From the NCBI GenBank assembly GCA_934364765.1, contig CAKRMO010000084.1, forward strand, positions 1 through 5,793: DNA of 5,793 nucleotides, given 5' to 3'. Source of the stretch: an uncultured Bacteroidaceae bacterium (GTDB taxonomy: Bacteria; Bacteroidota; Bacteroidia; Bacteroidales; Bacteroidaceae). The position numbers and the translations under genes are program-made. Below the pieces are notes generated by a model, which was given only the letters and a program-made list of their open reading frames with translations, made no database searches and was not told the origin of the DNA. Below, in pieces: positions 1-5,562 of this stretch; the stretch's first letter is position 1, and every line of letters begins with the position of its first letter.

Positions 1-107
1 TGGACGGCAAGAAGGACGGAACAGACGGCGGCGATGTGATAGAAGGCAACCCGGACGGCGGACTCGACTCGCGCAAGAACGACTCGGGCTGGGACTTTGA
101 ATGGTAA
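1..107 (+). CDS. C-terminal end of an unidentified protein (partial, 5' end outside window)
   Basis: An open frame enters from the left edge and ends at TAA 105-107, giving 34 visible residues. The tail is rich in Gly and Asp (DGKKDGTDGGDVIEG..., then NPDGGLDSRKND) and closes with the aromatic/acidic stretch SGWDFEW. Codon choice (GGC, GAC, AAG, CTC, CGC) matches the genes to the right, and a strong terminator follows 34 nt after the stop, so this is a real gene end and not a chance frame. A hydrophilic Gly/Asp-rich tail suggests a flexible, solvent-exposed C-terminus. I do not recognise the family, and no domain is visible in this fragment. Confidence 0.7.
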   Translation, partial: DGKKDGTDGGDVIEGNPDGGLDSRKNDSGWDFEW

Positions 108-140
108 CGGACTTCTGCGAAGAAAACAGAATTAAATACT

Positions 141-179
141 AAAAACCCTCCGTGCGCAACAGGCGTGCGGAGGGTTTTT
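141..179. terminator. Strong bidirectional Rho-independent terminator
   Basis: The arms 141-152 (AAAAACCCTCCG) and 168-179 (CGGAGGGTTTTT) are perfect complements. Inner pairs 153-157/163-167 extend the stem, including two G-T wobbles, and leave a 5-nt loop. The T run on one strand and the A run on the other let it work in both directions. It separates the upstream gene from the DUF3316 operon. Confidence 0.9.
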
Positions 180-223
180 CTTTGCCTTCCGCCTTGGAAT
201 GCGGCTTGTACGGCATTTTTTCT

Positions 224-231
224 TAACTTTG
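224..231 (+). promoter_or_regulatory. Bacteroidetes -7 promoter box for the DUF3316-S41 operon
   Basis: TAACTTTG is an exact match to the Bacteroidetes sigma-ABfr -7 consensus TAnnTTTG. It lies after the terminator and ends 9 nt before the ATG at 241, so transcription should start about 3-6 nt before the start codon, giving an almost leaderless mRNA. No well-spaced -33 TTTG is visible; the nearest TTG (206-208) is only 15 nt upstream. The position of this box argues against an upstream in-frame ATG at 199. Confidence 0.6.
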
Positions 232-240
232 CCGACACCT

Positions 241-1092
241 ATGCCGCTGAAAGCAAAAAACATATTATCCGCCCTGTGTGCCGCATTCGCAATTCCGTTT
301 GCCGCACAAAACACCGTCGCGCAAGACGATGCGAACCGCTACACCATGCGCTCGAACATGATTGGCGCTGGCGGCGTGAACAGGCTTGAGACATACCTTT
401 CGCCGTTTGAATACGCGGGGACGGAGCTGCGGTTTCTTCACGAGTCGATGCGCCTTACGAAGAAAATGGGCGGCAGGGTGAGCACGCAGCAGTTCTTCGA
501 GGGAAACTTCAGTGTTTCGCGCAGTCCGAGCCGCGACGCAAGCTATCTTGCCGGCGACTTCGACTGGCGCATAGCGTGGCATTACAACTGGAAACCGCTG
601 CAAAACCTGCGCGTGCTCGCCGGTGTGCAGACCGGGGCAAGCATGGGCGCGGTTTACAACACGCGCAACGGCAACAACCCCGCCCAGGCCAAGCTTTCGG
701 CCGACATCGCCGCCTCGGCAATGGCAATATACCGCTTTGCGCTCCTGGGGCGCACATTCTCGGCGCGCTGCCAGCTCGACGCGCCGCTGCTGGGACTTAT
801 GTTCTCTCCCGCGTTCGGGCAGTCGTACTACGAAATGTTTTCGCTCGGACACTACGACCATAACATTTGCGCCACATGGCTTGGCAACGCGCCCACGTTC
901 CGCAACCTGCTCACGCTCGACGCCCCCCTCGGGGCGGGCATACTGCGTCTCGGCTGGCGTTTCGACATACGCCAGAGCCATGTGAACCACCTGAAAAGCC
1001 ACACATGGAGCAACGTGTTCATGATTGGCTATGTGAAACACTTCCGCCTTGTGAAGCAAAAGGACGGCTATGTGCACAAATACATATTGTAG
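241..1092 (+). CDS. DUF3316 family exported protein
   Basis: A 283-residue protein of unknown function that I recognise as DUF3316, a family typical of Bacteroidales. Residues 1 to about 27 form a Sec signal peptide (basic MPLKAK, hydrophobic NILSALCAAFAIPFAA, likely cleavage after NTVAQ). The mature part carries the family landmarks ETYLSPFEYAGTELRFL, WHYNW, YNTRNGNNPAQA, LLGLMFSPAFGQSYYEMFSL and LKSHTWSNVFMIGYVKHF. Alternating aromatic/Gly-rich strands without long hydrophobic helices suggest a beta-rich periplasmic or outer-membrane-associated protein; that is inference. ATG 241 is preferred over the in-frame ATG 199, because the promoter box 224-231 lies between them and 241 gives a clean signal peptide. 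The S41 lipoprotein gene begins 4 nt after the stop, so the two are almost surely co-transcribed. The molecular role is unknown. Confidence 0.88.
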   Translation: MPLKAKNILSALCAAFAIPFAAQNTVAQDDANRYTMRSNMIGAGGVNRLETYLSPFEYAGTELRFLHESMRLTKKMGGRVSTQQFFEGNFSVSRSPSRDASYLAGDFDWRIAWHYNWKPLQNLRVLAGVQTGASMGAVYNTRNGNNPAQAKLSADIAASAMAIYRFALLGRTFSARCQLDAPLLGLMFSPAFGQSYYEMFSLGHYDHNICATWLGNAPTFRNLLTLDAPLGAGILRLGWRFDIRQSHVNHLKSHTWSNVFMIGYVKHFRLVKQKDGYVHKYIL

Positions 1093-1096
1093 CAAC

Positions 1097-2107
1097 ATGA
1101 AACGCCTCACGACATATCTGGCAACGCTTTGCCTTGCACTCGCCTCCTGCATAACCGAGGACACGCCGCCCAACACGCCCGATGGGAACTTTGACCATTT
1201 GTGGAAAATACTCGACAGCCACTATTGCTTCTTCAACGAGAAAAAGGAGCAGTACGGCGTGGACTGGGGGGAGGTTTACTCACGCTACAAGCCGCAGGTG
1301 AAAGGAAACATGACGAACGAGCAGCTTTTCAAACTGTGTGCGCAAATGCTCGCCGAACTCCGCGACGGACACGTGAACCTCACCGCCTCGCACGACATGG
1401 CGCGATACTGGAAATGGTTCGAGGACTACCCTACGAATTTCAGCGACTCCATACTGCGCATATACATGGGCACAGACTACCGCATTGCCGCAGGGATAAA
1501 ATACCGCATACTCGGCAAAGACATAGGCTACATGAGGGTGGCGACGTTCGAGAACGCCATCGGCAGCGGCAACGTGAGCGAGATGCTGCGCCACTTCGCC
1601 CTGTGCAAGGCGTTGATCATTGACGTGAGAAACAACGGCGGCGGAATGATAACGTCAGCCGAGAAACTCGCCTCCCACTTCATAAACGCCAAGACCCTCG
1701 TAGGGTACATCTGCCACAAAGACGGCAAGGGACACGGCGACTTCTCGTCCCCCAAAAGCGTTTACCTCACCCCCGCAACGGGAATACGGTGGCTGAAGCC
1801 GGTAATCATACTCACCAACCGCCAGACATACAGCGCGGCTAACACCTTCGTGATGTACATGAAGCAACTCGCCCACGTTAAAACCGTAGGCGACAAAACT
1901 GGCGGCGGCGCGGGAATGCCGTTCAACTCCGAACTGCCCAACGGCTGGAGCGTGAGGTTTTCGGCGTGCCCTATGTATGACGCGGAAATGCACGCAACCG
2001 AAGAGGGGATAGAGCCTGACGTAAAGGTGAACATAACGACCGAAGACTACCAGCGGGGAACAGACACCATAATAGAGGCGGCCATAAAGGCGGCAAACGC
2101 CAAATAA
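1097..2107 (+). CDS. S41 family peptidase, lipoprotein (tricorn/CTP-like)
   Basis: A 336-residue lipoprotein. Residues 1-17 are a lipoprotein signal peptide with lipobox LASC, lipidated Cys18, followed by acidic residues (ITED) that may favour outer-membrane or surface placement. An N-terminal helical domain (about 30-115) contains the LRDGH motif with His92. The S41 core follows: IGYMRVATF (143-151), LIIDVRNNGGG (173-183, strand and oxyanion region), TNRQTYSAAN with presumed nucleophile Ser246, VGDKTGGGAGMP (264-275) and GIEPDV (304-309). The Lys found 25 residues after Ser in C-terminal processing proteases is Gly271 here, so His92 may serve as base as in tricorn-type members. No PDZ domain is evident, since the spacing between the N-domain and the core is short. 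An in-frame ATG at 1070 would overlap the previous gene and spoil the signal peptide, so 1097 is chosen. Substrate unknown. Confidence 0.9.
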   Translation: MKRLTTYLATLCLALASCITEDTPPNTPDGNFDHLWKILDSHYCFFNEKKEQYGVDWGEVYSRYKPQVKGNMTNEQLFKLCAQMLAELRDGHVNLTASHDMARYWKWFEDYPTNFSDSILRIYMGTDYRIAAGIKYRILGKDIGYMRVATFENAIGSGNVSEMLRHFALCKALIIDVRNNGGGMITSAEKLASHFINAKTLVGYICHKDGKGHGDFSSPKSVYLTPATGIRWLKPVIILTNRQTYSAANTFVMYMKQLAHVKTVGDKTGGGAGMPFNSELPNGWSVRFSACPMYDAEMHATEEGIEPDVKVNITTEDYQRGTDTIIEAAIKAANAK

Positions 2108-2135
2108 CCTCCGCCCGGTTTTGCCATTTGCCGCC
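2089..2135. repeat. 9-bp inverted repeat across the S41 stop codon and tRNA promoter
   Basis: GGCGGCAAA (2089-2097) and TTTGCCGCC (2127-2135) are exact complements separated by 29 nt. The left arm lies in the last codons of the S41 gene and the right arm between the two promoter elements of the tRNA gene. No T run follows, so it is not a canonical terminator. Confidence 0.4.
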
Positions 2136-2150
2136 GTATTGCTAAATTTG
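2120..2150 (+). promoter_or_regulatory. Promoter of tRNA-Leu
   Basis: A -33 TTTG at 2120-2123 and a -7 TAAATTTG at 2143-2150 are separated by 19 nt, matching the Bacteroidetes consensus TTTG-N19-TAnnTTTG. The predicted start is about 10 nt before the mature tRNA 5' end at 2167. This is the best-formed promoter in the window. Confidence 0.7.
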
Positions 2151-2166
2151 CAACTCCAAACGCAAC

Positions 2167-2248
2167 GCACCTGTGGCGGAATTGGTAGACGCGCCAGACT
2201 TAGGATCTGGTAACTTCGGTTGTGTAGGTTCGAGTCCTATCAGGTGTA
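2167..2248 (+). tRNA. tRNA-Leu (anticodon UAG)
   Basis: All arms fold. The acceptor 2167-2173 (GCACCTG) pairs with 2241-2247, with a G-U first pair. The D-stem is GCG 2176-2178 with CGC 2190-2192, and the D-loop contains GGTAGA. The anticodon stem is CCAGA 2194-2198 with TCTGG 2206-2210, and the loop CTTAGGA puts TAG at 2201-2203. A class II variable arm has AAC 2212-2214 pairing with GTT 2219-2221 around TTCG. The T-stem is GTAGG 2224-2228 with CCTAT 2236-2240, loop TTCGAGT. The discriminator is A2248. The 3' CCA is not encoded (CAA follows), so a CCA-adding enzyme is needed. Anticodon UAG decodes CUN leucine codons, chiefly CUA and CUG. Confidence 0.95.
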
Positions 2249-2261
2249 CAAAGAGAAAATC

Positions 2262-2294
2262 CCGGCACGATTTCATCCCGTGCCGGATTTTTTT
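2262..2294 (+). terminator. Rho-independent terminator after tRNA-Leu
   Basis: CCGGCACG (2262-2269) pairs with CGTGCCGG (2279-2286) around a 9-nt loop, followed by A and seven T residues (2288-2294). It starts 14 nt after the tRNA and ends its transcript. Confidence 0.9.
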
Positions 2295-2429
2295 GTTTTC
2301 ATCTGAAAAAGCAGAAACTCCTGAAATTTTTCATCGCAAGCGTGAGACCGGGACAAGGTTTCCATATAGGCCGCGCTGCCTGTAGGTGTTGCGCTTTGGG
2401 AGGGTTGTCATGCGCCTGTGGATGTCCCG

Positions 2430-2528
2430 AAAATTATATCTGATGTAAGAAAAACTATGTCCTATGTAGAAAAAACTACATCAGACGTAGGAAAAATTAT
2501 GTCAGACCTTTTTTTGCCATATTGTAAC
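2430..2528 (+). repeat. Short palindromic repeat array, copy A
   Basis: Tandem degenerate units of 20-21 bp start at about 2430, 2450, 2470 and 2491. Each is an A-rich spacer plus a near-palindrome resembling CTACATC-N-GATGTAG: TTATATC..GATGTAA, CTATGTC..TATGTAG, CTACATC..GACGTAG. The last unit is cut short and runs into TCAGACC, seven T residues and GCC. Copy B at 5320-5418 aligns over all 99 positions without gaps, with about 73 identities by hand count, including a 17-bp exact match over the T-rich end. Confidence 0.8.
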
Positions 2529-2770
2529 GCGCTGTAAGTTAAATCGTTAAGACTAATTTGATGTTTCGGGGTTTTGCTCTGTGAATCAATGCGATACGCA
2601 ATTCTGGCTGCATCGGAGGTTTCGCGAAGAATTTGGCAGCGGCTGGTATGGGGTGTCTTGCATTGTGGCCTACTATCTCTCCGGCAACATTCTCTTGTTA
2701 CGTATGAAATGCCGCACGCTCTTTCTGCGAAACTGACGCGGTTTTATGCCGGGGCTTATGCGCCAACAGT

Positions 2771-2778
2771 TATTTTTG
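2771..2778 (+). promoter_or_regulatory. Possible -7 promoter box for DUF3332 gene
   Basis: TATTTTTG matches TAnnTTTG exactly. It would place transcription start near 2784 and give a leader of about 90 nt before ATG 2873. No clear -33 TTTG lies about 19 nt upstream, so support is moderate. Confidence 0.4.
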
Positions 2779-2872
2779 TGTTAAAAGTGGCTGGCGTATG
2801 TGGCTGCGTGGCGGTATTTTCTTATTTTTACAGCGGAATTAAGTTCACATTTACAATAAAAGAAGCAGGGTT

Positions 2873-3421
2873 ATGAAAATCAGACATCTTAAAGTGGCTG
2901 CGCTGTTTATGGCGGCAAGCGTGATAACATCTTCGTGCGTGGGCAGTTTCAGCCTGTTCAACAAGCTGGCGCATTGGAACAAAGGGGCGACCAACTCAAA
3001 GTTCCTCAATGAGATAATCTTCATTCTCATATCCCCCGCCTACGCTGTTTGCGGCGTTGTTGACGTGCTGGTGCTCAACACTATCGAGTTTTGGAGCGGC
3101 AGCAACCCGATAGCCGGCAAGGCCGGGCAGACCGAGAGCGTTATGGGCAAGGACGGCAGGTATTATGCCGTTACATACCTCAAGGACGGCTATCGCATAA
3201 CCGCTCCCGACGGTGAGGTGACAGAACTCATCCACAGCGAGAAGGACGATTCGTGGACGCAGGTCAAGGACGGCGAGAGCAGGGAACTGTTCCGCTTCAA
3301 CGGCGACGGCAGCATAAAGGCCAAGGTTAAGGGCAACGTTATGGATTTTGCGCTCAACGATGAGGGCGTTTACAAGGCTCGCCTCGCAACGCAGGACGGC
3401 TATTTCTTCGCTGTAAGATAA
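2873..3421 (+). CDS. DUF3332 family lipoprotein
   Basis: A 182-residue protein recognised as DUF3332, a small Bacteroidetes family of unknown function. Residues 1-21 are a signal sequence (MKIRHLKVAALFMAASVITSS) ending in a lipobox-like TSSC with Cys22, so the mature protein is probably lipid-anchored. The family core follows: CVGSFSLFNKLAHWN (22-36), then NEIIFILISPAYAVCGVV (46-63) and DVLVLNTIEFWSGSNP (64-79). The middle part is a hydrophobic, possibly membrane-inserted helix. The C-terminal half (about 90-182) is hydrophilic and beta-rich, with recurring Asp-Gly turns (GKDGRYY, LKDGYR, APDGEV, QDGYFF). The length is usual for the family. It has its own strong terminator and looks monocistronic. 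A weak purine-rich stretch (AAAAGAAG) lies 8-15 nt before the ATG. No enzyme motif is visible and its job is unknown. Confidence 0.88.
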   Translation: MKIRHLKVAALFMAASVITSSCVGSFSLFNKLAHWNKGATNSKFLNEIIFILISPAYAVCGVVDVLVLNTIEFWSGSNPIAGKAGQTESVMGKDGRYYAVTYLKDGYRITAPDGEVTELIHSEKDDSWTQVKDGESRELFRFNGDGSIKAKVKGNVMDFALNDEGVYKARLATQDGYFFAVR

Positions 3422-3427
3422 AACGCC

Positions 3428-3445
3428 CGCGCCTTTTGGGGCGCG
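3428..3445. repeat. GC-rich hairpin just after the DUF3332 gene
   Basis: CGCGCC (3428-3433) pairs with GGCGCG (3440-3445) around TTTTGG, 6 nt after the stop codon. No T run follows, so it may protect the mRNA end or assist the larger terminator downstream. Confidence 0.5.
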
Positions 3446-3450
3446 CAAGC

Positions 3451-3508
3451 AAAAACAGTCCCGCTTGTCCGCCAGCTGGTGAGACAGGGTGGGACTTTTG
3501 CGCTTTTT
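3451..3508. terminator. Large intrinsic terminator between DUF3332 and DUF4186 genes
   Basis: AGTCCC (3457-3462) pairs with GGGACT (3491-3496). Inner pairs CTTGTC (3464-3469) with GACAGG (3483-3488) continue the stem, with one wobble and a small bulge. It is followed by TTTT (3496-3499) and TTTTT (3504-3508), and preceded by AAAAA (3451-3455), so it could act on either strand. The loop holds the palindrome CCAGCTGG. Confidence 0.75.
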
Positions 3509-3521
3509 ACGCGGTGCGGTT

Positions 3522-3965
3522 ATGAGGGACAAGGCTAAATATGGCGGCGATTTGTTTTCTTCGTTTTGGGAAGCCGAAGCGGAGGAGAACAATGCTGCGC
3601 GTGAGTTTGAAAGTGTGGGTAACGCCCTTGAAAGGCTTGCAAGGTCGCGCTTCCGCAGCCGCTTTGCGCTTGACGGCAAAGAGAAGGCTTACGTCCGCAC
3701 CAAAGGCATTGCGCTGATAAGGCTTCATGCCGCAGAGATTGTGGCAAGGCGGCTTGCGCCGGCGGCAATATCCAACGACGGCAGACAGACCCCTATGCGC
3801 CACGGTCTGCATCCCGTTTTCATCGCGCAGCACGCCACGGCCTGTTGCTGCCGTGGGTGCTTTGAAAAGTGGCACGGCATTCCGAAAGGGCGGCGGCTTT
3901 CGGCGGCGGAGCAGGAGTTTGCCGTGGATTTGATAGCGGAATGGATAAAAAGACAGGCGCAATGA
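3522..3965 (+). CDS. DUF4186 family protein
   Basis: A 147-residue soluble protein that I recognise as DUF4186, a small cytosolic family of unknown function. The family core starts near residue 38: LARSRFRSRFALDGKEKAYV, then IRLHAAEIVARRLAPA (66-81) and the signature NDGRQTPMRHGLHPVF (85-100). It continues with IAQHATACCCRGCFEKWHGI (101-120), PKGRRLSAAE and AVDLIAEWI. The clustered His69, His94, His97, His104, Cys108-110, Cys113 and His118 could bind metal; this is inference. About 37 N-terminal residues, acidic and Asn-rich, precede the core, so the true start might lie further in, for example a GTG near residue 32. A GTG at 3489 is rejected because it sits inside the terminator hairpin. The stop overlaps the next gene's ATG as ATGA, implying co-expression. 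No promoter box is visible just upstream. Confidence 0.85.
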   Translation: MRDKAKYGGDLFSSFWEAEAEENNAAREFESVGNALERLARSRFRSRFALDGKEKAYVRTKGIALIRLHAAEIVARRLAPAAISNDGRQTPMRHGLHPVFIAQHATACCCRGCFEKWHGIPKGRRLSAAEQEFAVDLIAEWIKRQAQ

Positions 3966-5227
3966 GGCTCGCGACACTGTGTGCGGCGGCGCTTGCCGTA
4001 TGCCTTGCGGGCGCGAAGGCTCGCGGGCGGGACAGTGTGCCGCATTTCGGCGCGGGTGTCTCGCTGATGCCGGCGCGCGCCCTTGCCATCGACCGTTACG
4101 AGCGTATGTGGCTCAAGGGCAAGGATGCGTTTTCGGTAAGTGCCGAGGTTCTTTATTCCCCGTTGCCCTCAGACAGTTGCGGATATGCCGAGGACTACAA
4201 TTTCCCCCAGTTTGCCGTGGGGCTGCAATACGACTTCGACCACGGAGTGACCATGCGCCGTTCGCCCGACCCCGCGTGGGGATTGGCGCAGACCGTGGAC
4301 TACACGTCGCGCATGGGCAACATTCTCACACTCTATTCCACGTTTTTGCGCCCGGTTGTGCGTTCCGCGAAATGGGACGCGGGCTATGCGCTCGGGATGG
4401 GCGTCGGCTACAGCCGCACCAAATACAATCCCCGCAACAACGCCGACAACGAGCTTATAGGTTCGAGGTGGCTCGTTTACTTCAACGCCTCGCTTTATGC
4501 CACATGGCACTTTGCCCGCAACTGGGGCGTGCGCGGCGGGCTGAGGTTCTTCCACCACAGCAACGGTGCGCTTAACCGCCCCAACAAGGGGGCTAATATG
4601 GTTGGGCCGTTCCTTGGCGTGGTTTACGAGCCTTACCATGAAACCCTTGCACGGCGCACAAAGGTTGCGCACAGGGACTTCCGCAAATATTTATACATGA
4701 ACCTCACCTGCGGTGTCGGGGCTAAAACCCTCAACGAGGACTGGATGAAAACGCAGTACTACACCCCGCCCGGCGAACCCCGCTACCGCACCGGGCGTTT
4801 CCGTATGTATGCCGCGTGGTCTTTCCAGGCGGATGTTATGTATCGCTATGCCCGGCGGTGGGCTACGGGTGTTGGCTTCGACCTGTTTTGCGCAACCTAT
4901 GCCAGCCGCGTTGCGGAAATCGACAAGGCTGACGGCCTGGACTTGAAGCACGACAACGTTTCGTATGGAATAGCCCTGAAGCACGAGGTGTTCTACCGCC
5001 GCATTTCCGCGTCAATGGAAATTGGGCGTTACCTCTGCCGCCATTTGGGCAAGGACGATGATGTGGTGAGGAAGGAGTTCCCGTTTTACGAGCGCATAGG
5101 CGTGCGCTACGCCTTTCCGCGCCTTGCGGGAATGCAGGTGGGGCTTAACGTGAAAGCCCACAAGTTCAAGGCCGATTTCACGGAACTTACGCTGGGCGTT
5201 CCGCTGGTTTTGGCGAGATTCAAGTGA
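3962..5227 (+). CDS. Outer-membrane beta-barrel of the acyloxyacyl hydrolase / lipid A 3-O-deacylase (PagL-like) family
   Basis: A 421-residue protein. Residues 1 to about 19 are a signal peptide (MRLATLCAAALAVCLAGAKA). The rest alternates aromatic and small residues, as in a barrel, for example FAVGLQYDF (84-92), WDAGYALGMGVGYSRT (138-153) and WGVRGGLRFFHHSNG (188-202). The PagL-type signature is HHSNGALNRPNKGAN (198-212), in which His198 and Ser200 match the catalytic H-x-S. Asn212 occupies the place of the PagL catalytic Glu, a substitution I believe is common in Bacteroidetes members, so deacylase activity is not assured. A C-terminal half (about 240-421) adds further strands and ends ...GVPLVLARFK. 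It is longer than classical PagL (about 150-170 residues). The start overlaps the DUF4186 stop by ATGA; ATG 3941 in the same frame (adding MDKKTGA) would give a more basic signal peptide and is a real alternative. Confidence 0.75.
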   Translation: MRLATLCAAALAVCLAGAKARGRDSVPHFGAGVSLMPARALAIDRYERMWLKGKDAFSVSAEVLYSPLPSDSCGYAEDYNFPQFAVGLQYDFDHGVTMRRSPDPAWGLAQTVDYTSRMGNILTLYSTFLRPVVRSAKWDAGYALGMGVGYSRTKYNPRNNADNELIGSRWLVYFNASLYATWHFARNWGVRGGLRFFHHSNGALNRPNKGANMVGPFLGVVYEPYHETLARRTKVAHRDFRKYLYMNLTCGVGAKTLNEDWMKTQYYTPPGEPRYRTGRFRMYAAWSFQADVMYRYARRWATGVGFDLFCATYASRVAEIDKADGLDLKHDNVSYGIALKHEVFYRRISASMEIGRYLCRHLGKDDDVVRKEFPFYERIGVRYAFPRLAGMQVGLNVKAHKFKADFTELTLGVPLVLARFK

Positions 5228-5319
5228 AAATTGATAATCGCGAATGTGCAAAACGTAAATAGCCAATGATTTGTATATATGCCATACGCCCCTAAAAATG
5301 GCGTAAAACCAAGGCAGGT

Positions 5320-5418
5320 AAAACTACATCGGATGTAGGAAAAACTACATAGGACGCAGGAAAAATTATATCAGATATAATTTAAACTACATCAGACCTT
5401 TTTTTGCCCGATTGCAAC
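5320..5418 (+). repeat. Short palindromic repeat array, copy B
   Basis: Units start at about 5320, 5340, 5361 and 5381. The first contains the exact palindrome CTACATC-G-GATGTAG (5324-5338) and the third the exact palindrome TTATATC-A-GATATAA; the second is degenerate (CTACATA..GACGCAG). The last unit ends in TCAGACC, seven T residues and GCC, exactly as copy A. It has the same orientation and length as copy A, offset by 2890 bp. Confidence 0.8.
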
Positions 5419-5532
5419 ATATTGAAAAACAAAAACATACAAGAAATTGTTGGAAAAGGACAATATGCTGCCAATCAGCGGCTTGTGAAAAACAGGTGGG
5501 CTTGCGTCGTAATACATTCAAAATGGCAAAAA

Positions 5533-5562
5533 CGCGGAAACCGTTCTGCGGCTCATTCCGCG
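5533..5562. repeat. Nested inverted repeat
   Basis: CGCGGAA (5533-5539) pairs exactly with TTCCGCG (5556-5562), and CCG (5541-5543) with CGG (5549-5551) inside it. The hairpin spans 30 nt with no T run after it. Function unknown. Confidence 0.45.

Larger units (their letters stand above)
2295..2872. other. Gene-poor stretch between tRNA terminator and DUF3332 gene
   Basis: I see no convincing gene on either strand. It holds a short-repeat array (2430-2528) and a likely promoter box (2771-2778). A frame from TTG 2574 or ATG 2589 to TGA 2876 would encode about 95-100 residues ending in a hydrophobic segment (VIFVLKVAGVCGCVAVF) and would overlap the DUF3332 start by ATGA. Its residue composition (many Cys, Arg, Trp and His), lack of a start signal and lack of a recognisable family make it a probable chance frame. 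The segment 2295-2429 shows nothing I can identify. Confidence 0.6.

Noticed and set aside
199..240. N-terminal extension of the DUF3316 gene from ATG 199
   Set aside because: A consensus promoter box (224-231) lies inside it and the signal peptide begins properly at 241.
1070..1096. Earlier start of the S41 gene
   Set aside because: It would overlap the DUF3316 gene by 23 nt and put MCTNTYCSN before a standard lipoprotein signal peptide.
265..1176. Long minus-strand open frame opposite the DUF3316 gene
   Set aside because: The plus frame has a signal peptide and DUF3316 landmarks; the minus frame is a GC-rich shadow with His/Arg/Val-rich, family-less sequence.
2167..2248. tRNA-Leu as an integration site (attL) for an island
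   Set aside because: I find no second copy of the tRNA 3' end within the window and no integrase gene.
2173..2385. Open frame beginning MAELVDAPDLGSG
   Set aside because: This is the well-known spurious translation of a tRNA-Leu gene; the DNA folds as the tRNA and ends in its terminator.
2430..2528. CRISPR array
   Set aside because: Units are 20-21 bp head to tail with only A-rich 5-6 bp between dyads; there are no unique spacers and no cas genes.
2574..2876. Possible 95-100 residue protein overlapping the DUF3332 start by ATGA
   Set aside because: No recognisable family, odd composition, no start signal, and a promoter box for the next gene lies inside it; probably a chance frame.
2996..3679. 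Minus-strand open frame of 227 residues
   Set aside because: It runs antisense to two recognised families and through a terminator, with no family features of its own.
5281..5305. Terminator for the barrel gene (TACGCC/GGCGTA)
   Set aside because: The stem is short and no T run follows on either strand.
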